A stretch of 64,000 nucleotides of DNA from Nereocystis luetkeana. Lineage: Eukaryota > Sar > Phaeophyceae > Laminariales > Laminariaceae. The stretch lies in NCBI GenBank assembly GCA_031213475.1, contig JARUPZ010000018.1, positions 6,299,680-6,363,679 on the forward strand, in the 5' to 3' direction. Below are positions 11,283 through 24,290 of this stretch, one piece after another (position 1 is the stretch's first letter; the number at the start of each line of letters is the position of its first letter). The translations under genes and the position numbers were made by a program. Under the pieces are notes generated by a model that was not told where the DNA came from, did no database searches, and worked only from the letters and a program-made list of their open reading frames with translations.

Positions 11283-12997
11283 ACAGGAACACCAGCCGGA
11301 TTAATTATGTGGGTATCCTCCCCCCCTCCCAAGAGCCTTCGTTCCTTGCTACGAGTAACCGGTCTCGAAGGCGCGAAGCGAAACAAAATGTTCCCTCCCA
11401 TGGAACGATCAGTCATCACTGGGAGTTACTGGGGGTCTTGGGTAACCACGAACTACAACCACGGCAGAAATTCAAGGCCGGGTCACGACATGCGGCGACC
11501 AGTACTGGTACGAAAACTCGATCACGTATCTTCAAGGATCCACAACGACCATCCTCCTACTCGTGGACTAGCACCTACCTAGGATACAGTACTACCACCA
11601 ACCTCCAGCCCACAGTAGATACGACGTGGGGACACCAGCCGGATTAATTATGTGGGTATCCTCCCCCCCTCCCAAGAGCCTTCGTTCCTTGCTACGAGTA
11701 ACCGGTCTCGAAGGCGCGAAGCGAAACAAAATGTTCCCTCCCATGGAACGATCAGTCATCACTGGGAGTTACTGGGGGTCTTGGGTAACCACGAACTACA
11801 ACCACGGCAGAAATTCAAGGCCGGGTCACGACATGCGGCGACCAGTACTGGTACGAAGACTCGACTACGTATCTTCAAGGATCCACAACGACCATCCTCC
11901 TACTCGTGGACTAGCACCTACCTAGGATACAGTACTACCACCAACCTCCAGCCCACAGTAGATACGACGTGGGGACACCAGCCGGATTAATTATGTGGGT
12001 ATCCTCCCCCCCTCCCAAGAGCCTTCGTTCCTTGCTACGAGTAACCGGTCTCGAAGGCGCGAAGCGAAACAAAATGTTCCCCCCCATGGAACGATCAGTC
12101 ATCACTGGGAGTTACTGGGGGTCTTGGGTAACCACGAACTACAACCACGGCAGAAATTCAAGGCCGGGTCACGACATGCGGCGACCAGTACTGGTACGAA
12201 GACTCGACTACGTATTTTCAAGGATCCACAACGACCATCCTCCTACTCGTGGACTAGCACCTACCTAGCATACAGTACTACCACCAACCTCCAGCCCACA
12301 GTAGATACGACGTGGGGACACCAGCCGGATTAATTATGTGGGTATCCTCCCCCCCTCCCAAAAGCCTTCGTTCCTTCCTACGAGTAACCGGCCTCGAAGG
12401 CGCGAAGCGAAACAAAATGTTCCCTCCCATGGAACGATCAGTCATCACTGGGAGTTACTGGGGGTCTTGGGTAACCACGAACTACAACCACGGCAGAAAT
12501 TCAAGGCCGGGTCACGACATGCGGCGACCAGTACTGGTACGAAGACTCGACTACGTATCTTCAAGGATCCACAACGACCATCCTCCTACTCGTGGACTAG
12601 CACCTACCTAGGATACAGTACTACCACCAACCTCCAGCCCACAGTAGATACGACGTGGGGACACCAGCCGGATTAATTATGTGGGTATCCTCCCCCCCTC
12701 CCAAGAGCCTTCGTTCCTTGCTGCGAGGAACCGGTCTCGAAGGCGCGAAGCGAAACAAAATGTTCCCTCCCATGGAACCATCAGTCATCACTGGGAGCTA
12801 CTGGGGGTCTTGGGTAACCACGAACTACAACCACGGCAGAAATTCAAGGCCGGGTCACGACATGCGGCGACCAGTACTGGTACGAAGACTCGATCACGTA
12901 CCTTCAAGGATCCACAACGACCATCCTCCTACTCGTGGACTAGCACCTACCTAGGATACAGTACTACCACCAACCTCCAGCCCACAGTAGATACGAC
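11283..12997. repeat. Five 343-bp monomers between hexamer copies
   Basis: Monomers start at 11283, 11626, 11969, 12312 and 12655. The first has ACGAAAACTCGATC, like monomer 2 of the hexamer. The pair 11969/12312 is a distinctive dimer: the first has TTCCCCCCCATGG, GTATTTTCAAGG and CTAGCATAC; the second has CTTCCTACGAG and CGGCCTCG. Related dimers recur at 18095, 20143, 21176, 25671 and 26704. Monomer 12655 has CTGCGAGGAACC and GATCACGTACC. Confidence 0.88.
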
Positions 12998-14702
12998 GTG
13001 GGGACACCAGCCGGATTAATTATGTGGGTATCCTCCCCCCCTCCCAAGAGCCTTCGTTCCTTGCTGCGAGTAACCGGTCTCGAAGGCGCGAAGCGAAACA
13101 AAATGTTCCCTCCCATGGAACGATCAGTCATCACTGGGAGTTACTGGGGGTCTTGGGTAACCACGAACTACAACCACGGCAGAAATTCAAGGCCGGGTCA
13201 CGACATGCGGCGACCAGTACTGGTACGAAGACTCGACTACGTATCTTCAAGGATCCACAACGACCATCCTCCTACTCGTGGACTAGCACCTACCTAGGAT
13301 ACAGTACTACCACCAACCTCCAGCCCACAGTAGATACGACGTGGGGACACCAGCCGGATTAATTATGTGGGTATCCTCCCCCCCTCCCAAGAGCCTTCGT
13401 TCCTTGCTACGAGTAACCGGTCTCGAAGGCGCGAAGCGAAACAAAATGTTCCCTCCCATGGAACGATCAGTCATTACTGGGAGCTACTGGGGGTCTTGGG
13501 TAACCACGAACTACAACCACGGCAGAAATTCAAGGCCGGGTCACGACATGCGGCGACCAGTACTGGTACGAAGACTCGATCACGTATCTTCAAGGATCCA
13601 CAACGACCATCCTCCTACTCGTGGACTAGCACCTACCTAGGATACAGTACTACCACCAACCTCCAGCCCACAGGAACACCAGCCGGATTAATTATGTGGG
13701 TATCCTCCCCCCCTCCCAAGAGCCTTCGTTCCTTGCTACGAGTAACCGGTCTCGAAGGCGCGAAGCGAAACAAAATGTTCCCTCCCATGGAACGATCAGT
13801 CATCACTGGGAGTTACTGGGGGTCTTGGGTAACCACGAACTACAACCACGGCAGAAATTCAAGGCCGGGTCACGACATGCGGCGACCAGTACTGGTACGA
13901 AAACTCGACCACGTATCTTCAAGGATCCACAACGACCATCCTCCTACTCGTGGACTAGCACCTACCTAGGATACAGTACTACCACCAACCTCCAGCCCAC
14001 AGTAGATACGACGTGGGGACACCAGCCGGATTAATTATGTGGGTATCCTCCCCCCCTCCCAAGAGCCTTCGTTCCTTGCTACGAGTAACCGGTCTCGAAG
14101 GCGCGAAGCGAAACAAAATGTTCCCTCCCATGGAACGATCAGTCATCACTGGGAGTTACTGGGGGTCTTGGGTAACCACGAACTACACCCACGGCAGAAA
14201 TTCAAGGCCGGGTCACGACATGCGGCGACCAGTACTGGTACGAAGACTCGACTACGTATCTTCAAGGATCCACAACGACCATCCTCCTACTCGTGGACTA
14301 GCACCTACCTAGGATACAGTACTACCACCAACCTCCAGCCTACAGTAGATACGACGTGGGGACACCAGCCGGATTAATTATGTGGGTATCCTCCCCCCCT
14401 CCCAAGAGCCTTCGTTCCTTGCTACGAGTAACCGGTCTCGAAAAAAGGCGCGAAGCGAAACAAAATGTTCCCTCCCATGGAACGATCAGTCATCACTGGG
14501 AGTTACTGGGGGTCTTGGGTAACCACGAACTACAACCACGGCAGAAATTCAAGGCCGGGTCACGACATGCGGCGACCAGTACTGGTACGAAGACTCGACT
14601 ACGTATCTTCAAGGATCCACAACGACCATCCTCCTACTTGTGGACTAGCACCTACCTAGGATACAGTACTACCACCAACCTCCAGCCCACAGTAGATACG
14701 AC
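12998..14702. repeat. 1,705-bp pentamer, copy 1
   Basis: Monomers start at 12998 (343, CTGCGAG), 13341 (329), 13670 (343, ACGAAAACTCGACCACG), 14013 (343, ACACCCACGG) and 14356 (347). The last four correspond by length and marker to monomers 1-4 of the hexamer at 5195. The hexamer's last two monomers are absent, and one CTGCGAG monomer sits in front. Unusual bases shared with the next copy are CAGCCTACAG at 14341 and CTACTTGTGG at the end of the fifth monomer. Confidence 0.92.
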
Positions 14703-16407
14703 GTGGGGACACCAGCCGGATTAATTATGTGGGTATCCTCCCCCCCTCCCAAGAGCCTTCGTTCCTTGCTGCGAGTAACCGGTCTCGAAGGCGCGAAGCG
14801 AAACAAAATGTTCCCTCCCATGGAACGATCAGTCATCACTGGGAGTTACTGGGGGTCTTGGGTAACCACGAACTACAACCACGGCAGAAATTCAAGGCCG
14901 GGTCACGACATGCGGCGACCAGTACTGGTACGAAGACTCGACTACGTATCTTCAAGGATCCACAACGACCATCCTCCTACTCGTGGACTAGCACCTACCT
15001 AGGATACAGTACTACCACCAACCTCCAGCCCACAGTAGATACGACGTGGGGACACCAGCCGGATTAATTATGTGGGTATCCTCCCCCCCTCCCAAGAGCC
15101 TTCGTTCCTTGCTACGAGTAACCGGTCTCGAAGGCGCGAAGCGAAACAAAATGTTCCCTCCCATGGAACGATCAGTCATTACTGGGAGCTACTGGGGGTC
15201 TTGGGTAACCACGAACTACAACCACGGCAGAAATTCAAGGCCGGGTCACGACATGCGGCGACCAGTACTGGTACGAAGACTCGATCACGTATCTTCAAGG
15301 ATCCACAACGACCATCCTCCTACTCGTGGACTAGCACCTACCTAGGATACAGTACTACCACCAACCTCCAGCCCACAGGAACACCAGCCGGATTAATTAT
15401 GTGGGTATCCTCCCCCCCTCCCAAGAGCCTTCGTTCCTTGCTACGAGTAACCGGTCTCGAAGGCGCGAAGCGAAACAAAATGTTCCCTCCCATGGAACGA
15501 TCAGTCATCACTGGGAGTTACTGGGGGTCTTGGGTAACCACGAACTACAACCACGGCAGAAATTCAAGGCCGGGTCACGACATGCGGCGACCAGTACTGG
15601 TACGAAAACTCGACCACGTATCTTCAAGGATCCACAACGACCATCCTCCTACTCGTGGACTAGCACCTACCTAGGATACAGTACTACCACCAACCTCCAG
15701 CCCACAGTAGATACGACGTGGGGACACCAGCCGGATTAATTATGTGGGTATCCTCCCCCCCTCCCAAGAGCCTTCGTTCCTTGCTACGAGTAACCGGTCT
15801 CGAAGGCGCGAAGCGAAACAAAATGTTCCCTCCCATGGAACGATCAGTCATCACTGGGAGTTACTGGGGGTCTTGGGTAACCACGAACTACACCCACGGC
15901 AGAAATTCAAGGCCGGGTCACGACATGCGGCGACCAGTACTGGTACGAAGACTCGACTACGTATCTTCAAGGATCCACAACGACCATCCTCCTACTCGTG
16001 GACTAGCACCTACCTAGGATACAGTACTACCACCAACCTCCAGCCTACAGTAGATACGACGTGGGGACACCAGCCGGATTAATTATGTGGGTATCCTCCC
16101 CCCCTCCCAAGAGCCTTCGTTCCTTGCTACGAGTAACCGGTCTCGAAAAAAGGCGCGAAGCGAAACAAAATGTTCCCTCCCATGGAACGATCAGTCATCA
16201 CTGGGAGTTACTGGGGGTCTTGGGTAACCACGAACTACAACCACGGCAGAAATTCAAGGCCGGGTCACGACATGCGGCGACCAGTACTGGTACGAAGACT
16301 CGACTACGTATCTTCAAGGATCCACAACGACCATCCTCCTACTTGTGGACTAGCACCTACCTAGGATACAGTACTACCACCAACCTCCAGCCCACAGTAG
16401 ATACGAC
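14703..16407. repeat. 1,705-bp pentamer, copy 2
   Basis: Monomers start at 14703, 15046, 15375, 15718 and 16061 with the same lengths as copy 1. I saw no difference from copy 1, including the rare CAGCCTACAG (T at 16046, exactly 1,705 bp from 14341) and ACCACGTATC after ACGAAAACTCG. This is a very recent tandem duplication. The right end joins monomers 16408 and 16737, so 15046-17065 also reads as a 2,020-bp hexamer like 9263-11282. Confidence 0.92.
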
Positions 16408-17065
16408 GTGGGGACACCAGCCGGATTAATTATGTGGGTATCCTCCCCCCCTCCCAAGAGCCTTCGTTCCTTGCTACGAGTAACCGGTCTCGAAGGCGCG
16501 AAGCGAAACAAAATGTTCCCTCCCATGGAACGATCAGTCATCACTGGGAGTTACTGGGGGTCTTGGGTAACCACGAACTACAACCACGGCAGAAATTCAA
16601 GGCCGGGTCACGACATGCATCGACCAGTACTGGTACGAAGACTCGATCACGTATCTTCAAGGATCCACAACGACCATCCTCCTACTCGTGGACTAGCACC
16701 TACCTAGGATACAGTACTACCACCAACCTCCAGCCCACAGGAACACCAGCCGGATTAATTATGTGGGTATCCTCCCCCCCTCCCAAGAGCCTTCGTTCCT
16801 TGCTACGAGTAACCGGTCTCGAAGGCGCGAAGCGAAACAAAATGTTCCCTCCCATGGAACGATCAGTCATCACTGGGAGTTACTGGGGGTCTTGGGTAAC
16901 CACGAACTACAACCACGGCAGAAATTCAAGGCCGGGTCACGACATGCATCGACCAGTACTGGTACGAAGACTCGATCACGTATCTTCAAGGATCCACAAC
17001 GACCATCCTCCTACTCGTGGACTAGCACCTACCTAGGATACAGTACTACCACCAACCTCCAGCCC
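16408..17065. repeat. Two consecutive 329-bp monomers
   Basis: The monomers at 16408 and 16737 both carry CATGCATCG, GATCACG and the 14-bp junction deletion. The only other adjacent pair of this kind is 10625/10954. They complete a six-monomer unit that begins at 15046. Part of 16737 is copied at 18893-19113. Confidence 0.9.
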
Positions 17066-19113
17066 ACAGGAACACCAGCCGGATTAATTATGTGGGTATC
17101 CTCCCCCCCTCCCAAGAGCCTTCGTTCCTTGCTACGAGTAACCGGTCTCGAAGGCGCGAAGCGAAACAAAATGTTCCCTCCCATGGAACGATCAGTCATC
17201 ACTGGGAGTTACTGGGGGTCTTGGGTAACCACGAACTACAACCACGGCAGACATTCAAGGCCGGGTCACGACATGCGGCGACCAGTACTGGTACGAAGAC
17301 TCGACTACGTATCTTCAAGGATCCACAACGACCATCCTCCTACTCGTGGACTAGCACCTACCTAGGATACAGTACTACCACCAACCTCCAGCCCACAGTA
17401 GATACGACGTGGGGACACCAGCCGGATTAATTATGTGGGTATCCTCCCCCCCTCCCAAGAGCCTTCGTTCCTTGCTACGAGTAACCGGTCTCGAAGGCGC
17501 GAAGCGAAACAAAATGTTCCCTCCCATGGAACGATCAGTCATCACTGGGAGTTACTGGGGGTCTTGGGTAACCACGAACTACAACCACGGCAGAAATTCA
17601 AGGCCGGGTCACGACAAGCGGCGACCAGTACTGGTACGAAGACTCGACTACGTATCTTCAAGGATCCACAACGACCATCCTCCTAATCGTGGACTAGCAA
17701 CTACCTAGGATACAGTACTACCACCAACCTCCAGCCCACAGTAGATACGACGTGGGGACACCAGCCGGATTAATTATGTGGGTATCCTCCCCCCCTCCCA
17801 AGAGCCTTCGTTCCTTGCTGCGAGTAACCGGTCTCGAAGGCGCGAAGCGAAACAAAATGTTCCCTCCCATGGAACGATCAGTCATCACTGGGAGTTACTG
17901 GGGGTCTTGGGTAACCACGAACTACAACCACGGCAGAAATTCAAGGCCGGGTCACGACATGCGGCGACCAGTACTGGTACGAAGACTCGACTACGTATCT
18001 TCAAGGATCCACAACGACCATCCTCCTACTCGTGGACTAGCACCTACCTAGGATACAGTACTACCACCAACCTCCAGCCCACAGTAGATACGACGTGGGG
18101 ACACCAGCCGGATTAATTATGTGGGTATCCTCCCCCCCTCCCAAGAGCCTTCGTTCCTTGCTACGAGTAACTGGTCTCGAAAAAAGGCGCGAAGCGAAAC
18201 AAAATGTTCCCCCCCATGGAACGATCAGTCATCACTGGGAGTTACTGGGGGTCTTGGGTAACCACGAACTACAACCACGGCAGAAATTCAAGGCCGGGTC
18301 ACGACATGCGGCGACCAGTACTGGTACGAAGACTCGACTACGTATTTTCAAGGATCCACAACGACCATCCTCCTACTCGTGGACTAGCACCTACCTAGCA
18401 TACAGTACTACCACCAACCTCCAGCCCACAGTAGATACGACGTGGGGACACCAGCCGGATTAATTATGTGGGTATCCTCCCCCCCTCCCAAGAGCCTTCG
18501 TTCCTTCCTACGAGTAACCGGCCTCGAAGGCGCGAAGCGAAACAAAATGTTCCCTCCCATGGAACGATCAGTCATCACTGGGAGTTACTGGGGGTCTTGG
18601 GTAACCACGAACTACAACCACGGCAGAAATTCAAGGCCGGGTCACGACATGCGGCGACCAGTACTGGTACGAAAACTCGACTACGTATCTTCAAGGATCC
18701 ACAACGACCATCCTCCTACTCGTGGACTAGCACCTACCTAGGATACAGTACTACCACCAACCTCCAGCCCACAGTAGATACGACGTGGGGACACCAGCCG
18801 GATTAATTATGTGGGTATCCTCCCCCCCTCCCAAGAGCCTTCGTTCCTTGCTGCGAGTAACCGGTCTCGAAGGCGCGAAGCCAAACAAAATGTTCCCTCC
18901 CATGGAACGATCAGTCATCACTGGGAGTTACTGGGGGTCTTGGGTAACCACGAACTACAACCACGGCAGAAATTCAAGGCCGGGTCACGACATGCATCGA
19001 CCAGTACTGGTACGAAGACTCGATCACGTATCTTCAAGGATCCACAACGACCATCCTCCTACTCGTGGACTAGCACCTACCTAGGATACAGTACTACCAC
19101 CAACCTCCAGCCC
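17066..19113. repeat. 2,048-bp hexamer, copy 1
   Basis: Monomers start at 17066 (343), 17409 (343), 17752 (343), 18095 (347), 18442 (343) and 18785 (329). The second carries three changes seen only in this duplicated pair: GACAAGCGG (17615), CCTAATCGTGG and AGCAACTACC. The fourth has GTAACTGGTC, TTCCCCCCCATGG, GTATTTTC and CTAGCATAC. The fifth has CTTCCTACGAG, CGGCCTCG and ACGAAAACTCGACTACG. All return 2,048 bp downstream. Monomer 18785 is the last in the window with the 14-bp junction deletion. Confidence 0.93.
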
Positions 19114-20832
19114 ACAGGAACACCAGCCGGATTAATTATGTGGGTATCCTCCCCCCCTCCCAAGAGCCTTCGTTCCTTGCTACGAGTAACCGGTCTCGAA
19201 GGCGCGAAGCGAAACAAAATGTTCCCTCCCATGGAACGATCAGTCATCACTGGGAGTTACTGGGGGTCTTGGGTAACCACGAACTACAACCACGGCAGAC
19301 ATTCAAGGCCGGGTCACGACATGCGGCGACCAGTACTGGTACGAAGACTCGACTACGTATCTTCAAGGATCCACAACGACCATCCTCCTACTCGTGGACT
19401 AGCACCTACCTAGGATACAGTACTACCACCAACCTCCAGCCCACAGTAGATACGACGTGGGGACACCAGCCGGATTAATTATGTGGGTATCCTCCCCCCC
19501 TCCCAAGAGCCTTCGTTCCTTGCTACGAGTAACCGGTCTCGAAGGCGCGAAGCGAAACAAAATGTTCCCTCCCATGGAACGATCAGTCATCACTGGGAGT
19601 TACTGGGGGTCTTGGGTAACCACGAACTACAACCACGGCAGAAATTCAAGGCCGGGTCACGACAAGCGGCGACCAGTACTGGTACGAAGACTCGACTACG
19701 TATCTTCAAGGATCCACAACGACCATCCTCCTAATCGTGGACTAGCAACTACCTAGGATACAGTACTACCACCAACCTCCAGCCCACAGTAGATACGACG
19801 TGGGGACACCAGCCGGATTAATTATGTGGGTATCCTCCCCCCCTCCCAAGAGCCTTCGTTCCTTGCTGCGAGTAACCGGTCTCGAAGGCGCGAAGCGAAA
19901 CAAAATGTTCCCTCCCATGGAACGATCAGTCATCACTGGGAGTTACTGGGGGTCTTGGGTAACCACGAACTACAACCACGGCAGAAATTCAAGGCCGGGT
20001 CACGACATGCGGCGACCAGTACTGGTACGAAGACTCGACTACGTATCTTCAAGGATCCACAACGACCATCCTCCTACTCGTGGACTAGCACCTACCTAGG
20101 ATACAGTACTACCACCAACCTCCAGCCCACAGTAGATACGACGTGGGGACACCAGCCGGATTAATTATGTGGGTATCCTCCCCCCCTCCCAAGAGCCTTC
20201 GTTCCTTGCTACGAGTAACTGGTCTCGAAAAAAGGCGCGAAGCGAAACAAAATGTTCCCCCCCATGGAACGATCAGTCATCACTGGGAGTTACTGGGGGT
20301 CTTGGGTAACCACGAACTACAACCACGGCAGAAATTCAAGGCCGGGTCACGACATGCGGCGACCAGTACTGGTACGAAGACTCGACTACGTATTTTCAAG
20401 GATCCACAACGACCATCCTCCTACTCGTGGACTAGCACCTACCTAGCATACAGTACTACCACCAACCTCCAGCCCACAGTAGATACGACGTGGGGACACC
20501 AGCCGGATTAATTATGTGGGTATCCTCCCCCCCTCCCAAGAGCCTTCGTTCCTTCCTACGAGTAACCGGCCTCGAAGGCGCGAAGCGAAACAAAATGTTC
20601 CCTCCCATGGAACGATCAGTCATCACTGGGAGTTACTGGGGGTCTTGGGTAACCACGAACTACAACCACGGCAGAAATTCAAGGCCGGGTCACGACATGC
20701 GGCGACCAGTACTGGTACGAAAACTCGACTACGTATCTTCAAGGATCCACAACGACCATCCTCCTACTCGTGGACTAGCACCTACCTAGGATACAGTACT
20801 ACCACCAACCTCCAGCCCACAGTAGATACGAC
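19114..20832. repeat. 2,048-bp hexamer, copy 2 (five monomers match fully)
   Basis: Monomers start at 19114, 19457, 19800, 20143 and 20490, each the partner of one 2,048 bp upstream. The private changes of 17409 recur in 19457. The match continues into monomer 20833 (CTGCGAG, GCCAAAC) up to about 21035. There copy 1 has CATGCATCG and then GATCACG and the junction deletion, while this copy has CATGCGGCG, GACTACG and a full junction. Extended leftwards by comparing 16737 with 18785, the duplicated tract is about 16.85-18.99 kb against 18.89-21.04 kb. Confidence 0.9.
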
Positions 20833-22208
20833 GTGGGGACACCAGCCGGATTAATTATGTGGGTATCCTCCCCCCCTCCCAAGAGCCTTCGTTCCTTGCT
20901 GCGAGTAACCGGTCTCGAAGGCGCGAAGCCAAACAAAATGTTCCCTCCCATGGAACGATCAGTCATCACTGGGAGTTACTGGGGGTCTTGGGTAACCACG
21001 AACTACAACCACGGCAGAAATTCAAGGCCGGGTCACGACATGCGGCGACCAGTACTGGTACGAAGACTCGACTACGTATCTTCAAGGGTCCACAACGACC
21101 ATCCTCCTACTCGTGGACTAGCACCTACCTAGGATACAGTACTACCACCAACCTCCAGCCCACAGTAGATACGACGTGGGGACACCAGCCGGATTAATTA
21201 TGTGGGTATCCTCCCCCCCTCCCAAGAGCCTTCGTTCCTTGCTACGAGTAACCGGTCTCGAAGGCGCGAAGCGAAACAAAATGTTCCCTCCCATGGAACG
21301 ATCAGTCATCACTGGGAGTTACTGGGGGTCTTGGGTAACCACGAACTACAACCACGGCAGAAATTCAAGGCCGGGTCACGACATGCGGCGACCAGTACTG
21401 GTACGAAGACTCGACTACGTATTTTCAAGGATCCACAACGACCATCCTCCTACTCGTGGACTAGCACCTACCTAGCATACAGTACTACCACCAACCTCCA
21501 GCCCACAGTAGATACGACGTGGGGACACCAGCCGGATTAATTATGTGGGTGTCCTCCCCCCCTCCCAAGAGCCTTCGTTCCTTCCTACGAGTAACCGGCC
21601 TCGAAGGCGCGAAGCAAAACAAAATGTTCCCTCCCATGGAACGATCAGTCATCACTGGGAGTTACTGGGGGTCTTGGGTAACCACGAACTACAACCACGG
21701 CAGACATTCAAGGCCGGGTCACGACATGCGGCGACCAGTACTGGTACGAAGACTCGACTACGTATCTTCAAGGATCCACAACGACCATCCTCCTACTCGT
21801 GGACTAGCACCTACCTAGGATACAGTACTACCACCAACCTCCAGCCCACAGTAGATACGACGTGGGGACACCAGCCGGATTAATTATGTGGGTATCCTCC
21901 CCCCCTCCCAAGAGCCTTCGTTCCTTGCTACGAGTAACCGGTCTCGAAAAAAGCCGCGAAGCGAAACAAAATGTTCCCTCCCATGGAACGATCAGTCATC
22001 ACTGGGAGTTACTGGGGGTCTTGGGTAACCACGAACTACAACCACGGCAGAAATTCAAGGCCGGGTCACGACATGCGGCGACCAGTACTGGTACGAAGAC
22101 TCGACTACGTATCTTCAAGGATCCACAACGACCATCCTCCTACTCGTGGACTAGCACCTACCTAGGATACAGTACTACCACCAACCTCCAGCCCACAGTA
22201 GATACGAC
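20143..22208. repeat. 2,066-bp six-monomer block, copy 1 of a 5,528-bp-spaced duplication
   Basis: Monomers start at 20143 (347), 20490, 20833, 21176, 21519 (343 each) and 21862 (347). The same lengths and markers return at 25671-27736. Markers are CTAGCATAC in 1 and 4, CTTCCTACGAG with CGGCCTCG in 2 and 5, CTGCGAG with GCCAAAC and AAGGGTCC in 3, and GAAGCAAAAC in 5. The block overlaps the second copy of the 2,048-bp hexamer, so two duplication events overlap here. Monomer 21519 also has GGGTGTCC and CAGACATTC, which its partner lacks. Confidence 0.88.
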
Positions 22209-24290
22209 GTGGGGACACCAGCCGGATTAATTATGTGGGTATCCTCCCCCCCTCCCAAGAGCCTTCGTTCCTTGCTACGAGTAACCGGTCTCGAAAAAAG
22301 CCGCGAAGCGAAACAAAATGTTCCCTCCCATGGAACGATCAGTCATCACTGGGAGTTACTGGGGGTCTTGGGTAACCACGAACTACAACCACGGCAGAAA
22401 TTCAAGGCCGGGTCACGACATGCGGCGACCAGTACTGGTACGAAGACTCGACTACGTATCTTCAAGGATCCACAACGACCATCCTCCTACTCGTGGACTA
22501 GCACCTACCTAGGATACAGTACTACCACCAACCTCCAGCCCACAGTAGATACGACGTGGGGACACCAGCCGGATTAATTATGTGGGTATCCTCCCCCCCT
22601 CCCAAGAGCCTTCGTTCCTTGCTACGAGTAACCGGTCTCGAAAAAAGGCGCGAAGCGAAACAAAATGTTCCCTCCCATGGAACGATCAGTCATCACTGGG
22701 AGTTACTGGGGGTCTTGGGTAACCACGAACTACAACCACGGCAGAAATTCAAGGCCGGGTCACGACATGCGGCGACCAGTACTGGTACGAAGACTCGACT
22801 ACGTATCTTCAAGGATCCACAACGACCATCCTCCTACTCGTGGACTAGCACCTACCTAGGATACAGTACTACCACCAACCTCCAGCCCACAGTAGATACG
22901 ACGTGGGGACACCAGCCGGATTAATTATGTGGGTATCCTCCCCCCCTCCCAAGAGCCTTCGTTCCTTGCTACGAGTAACCGGTCTCGAAAAAAGGCGCGA
23001 AGCGAAACAAAATGTTCCCTCCCATGGAACGATCAGTCATCACTGGGAGTTACTGGGGGTCTTGGGTAACCACGAACTACAACCACGGCAGAAATTCAAG
23101 GCCGGGTCACGACATGCGGCGACCAGTACTGGTACGAAGACTCGACTACGTATCTTCAAGGATCCACAACGACCATCCTCCTACTCGTGGACTAGCACCT
23201 ACCTAGGATACAGTACTACCACCAACCTCCAGCCCACAGTAGATACGACGTGGGGACACCAGCCGGATTAATTATGTGGGTATCCTCCCCCCCTCCCAAG
23301 AGCCTTCGTTCCTTGCTACGAGTAACCGGTCTCGAAAAAAGGCGCGAAGCGAAACAAAATGTTCCCTCCCATGGAACGATCAGTCATCACTGGGAGTTAC
23401 TGGGGGTCTTGGGTAACCACGAACTACAACCACGGCAGAAATTCAAGGCCGGGTCACGACATGCGGCGACCAGTACTGGTACGAAGACTCGACTACGTAT
23501 CTTCAAGGATCCACAACGACCATCCTCCTACTCGTGGACTAGCACCTACCTAGGATACAGTACTACCACCAACCTCCAGCCCACAGTAGATACGACGTGG
23601 GGACACCAGCCGGATTAATTATGTGGGTATCCTCCCCCCCTCCCAAGAGCCTTCGTTCCTTGCTACGAGTAACCGGTCTCGAAAAAAGGCGCGAAGCGAA
23701 ACAAAATGTTCCCTCCCATGGAACGATCAGTCATCACTGGGAGTTACTGGGGGTCTTGGGTAACCACGAACTACAACCACGGCAGAAATTCAAGGCCGGG
23801 TCACGACATGCGGCGACCAGTACTGGTACGAAGACTCGACTACGTATCTTCAAGGATCCACAACGACCATCCTCCTACTCGTGGACTAGCACCTACCTAG
23901 GATACAGTACTACCACCAACCTCCAGCCCACAGTAGATACGACGTGGGGACACCAGCCGGATTAATTATGTGGGTATCCTCCCCCCCTCCCAAGAGCCTT
24001 CGTTCCTTGCTACGAGTAACCGGTCTCGAAAAAAGCCGCGAAGCGAAACAAAATGTTCCCTCCCATGGAACGATCAGTCATCACTGGGAGTTACTGGGGG
24101 TCTTGGGTAACCACGAACTACAACCACGGCAGAAATTCAAGGCCGGGTCACGACATGCGGCGACCAGTACTGGTACGAAGACTCGACTACGTATCTTCAA
24201 GGATCCACAACGACCATCCTCCTACTCGTGGACTAGCACCTACCTAGGATACAGTACTACCACTAACCTCCAGCCCACAGTAGATACGAC
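21862..24290. repeat. Homogeneous run of seven 347-bp monomers
   Basis: Monomers start at 21862, 22209, 22556, 22903, 23250, 23597 and 23944, all with the six-A run. The four from 22556 to 23943 are indistinguishable to my reading. 21862, 22209 and 23944 have AAAAAAGCCGCG instead of AAAAAAGGCGCG. Elsewhere 343- and 347-bp types are mixed, so this run points to recent local expansion of one monomer. Confidence 0.92.

Noticed and set aside
12998-16407. Assembly error as the explanation of identical HOR copies
   Set aside because: Cannot be excluded from sequence alone. Most other HOR copies carry small differences, and borders differ from block to block, so I treat the duplications as real but list read-based checks.
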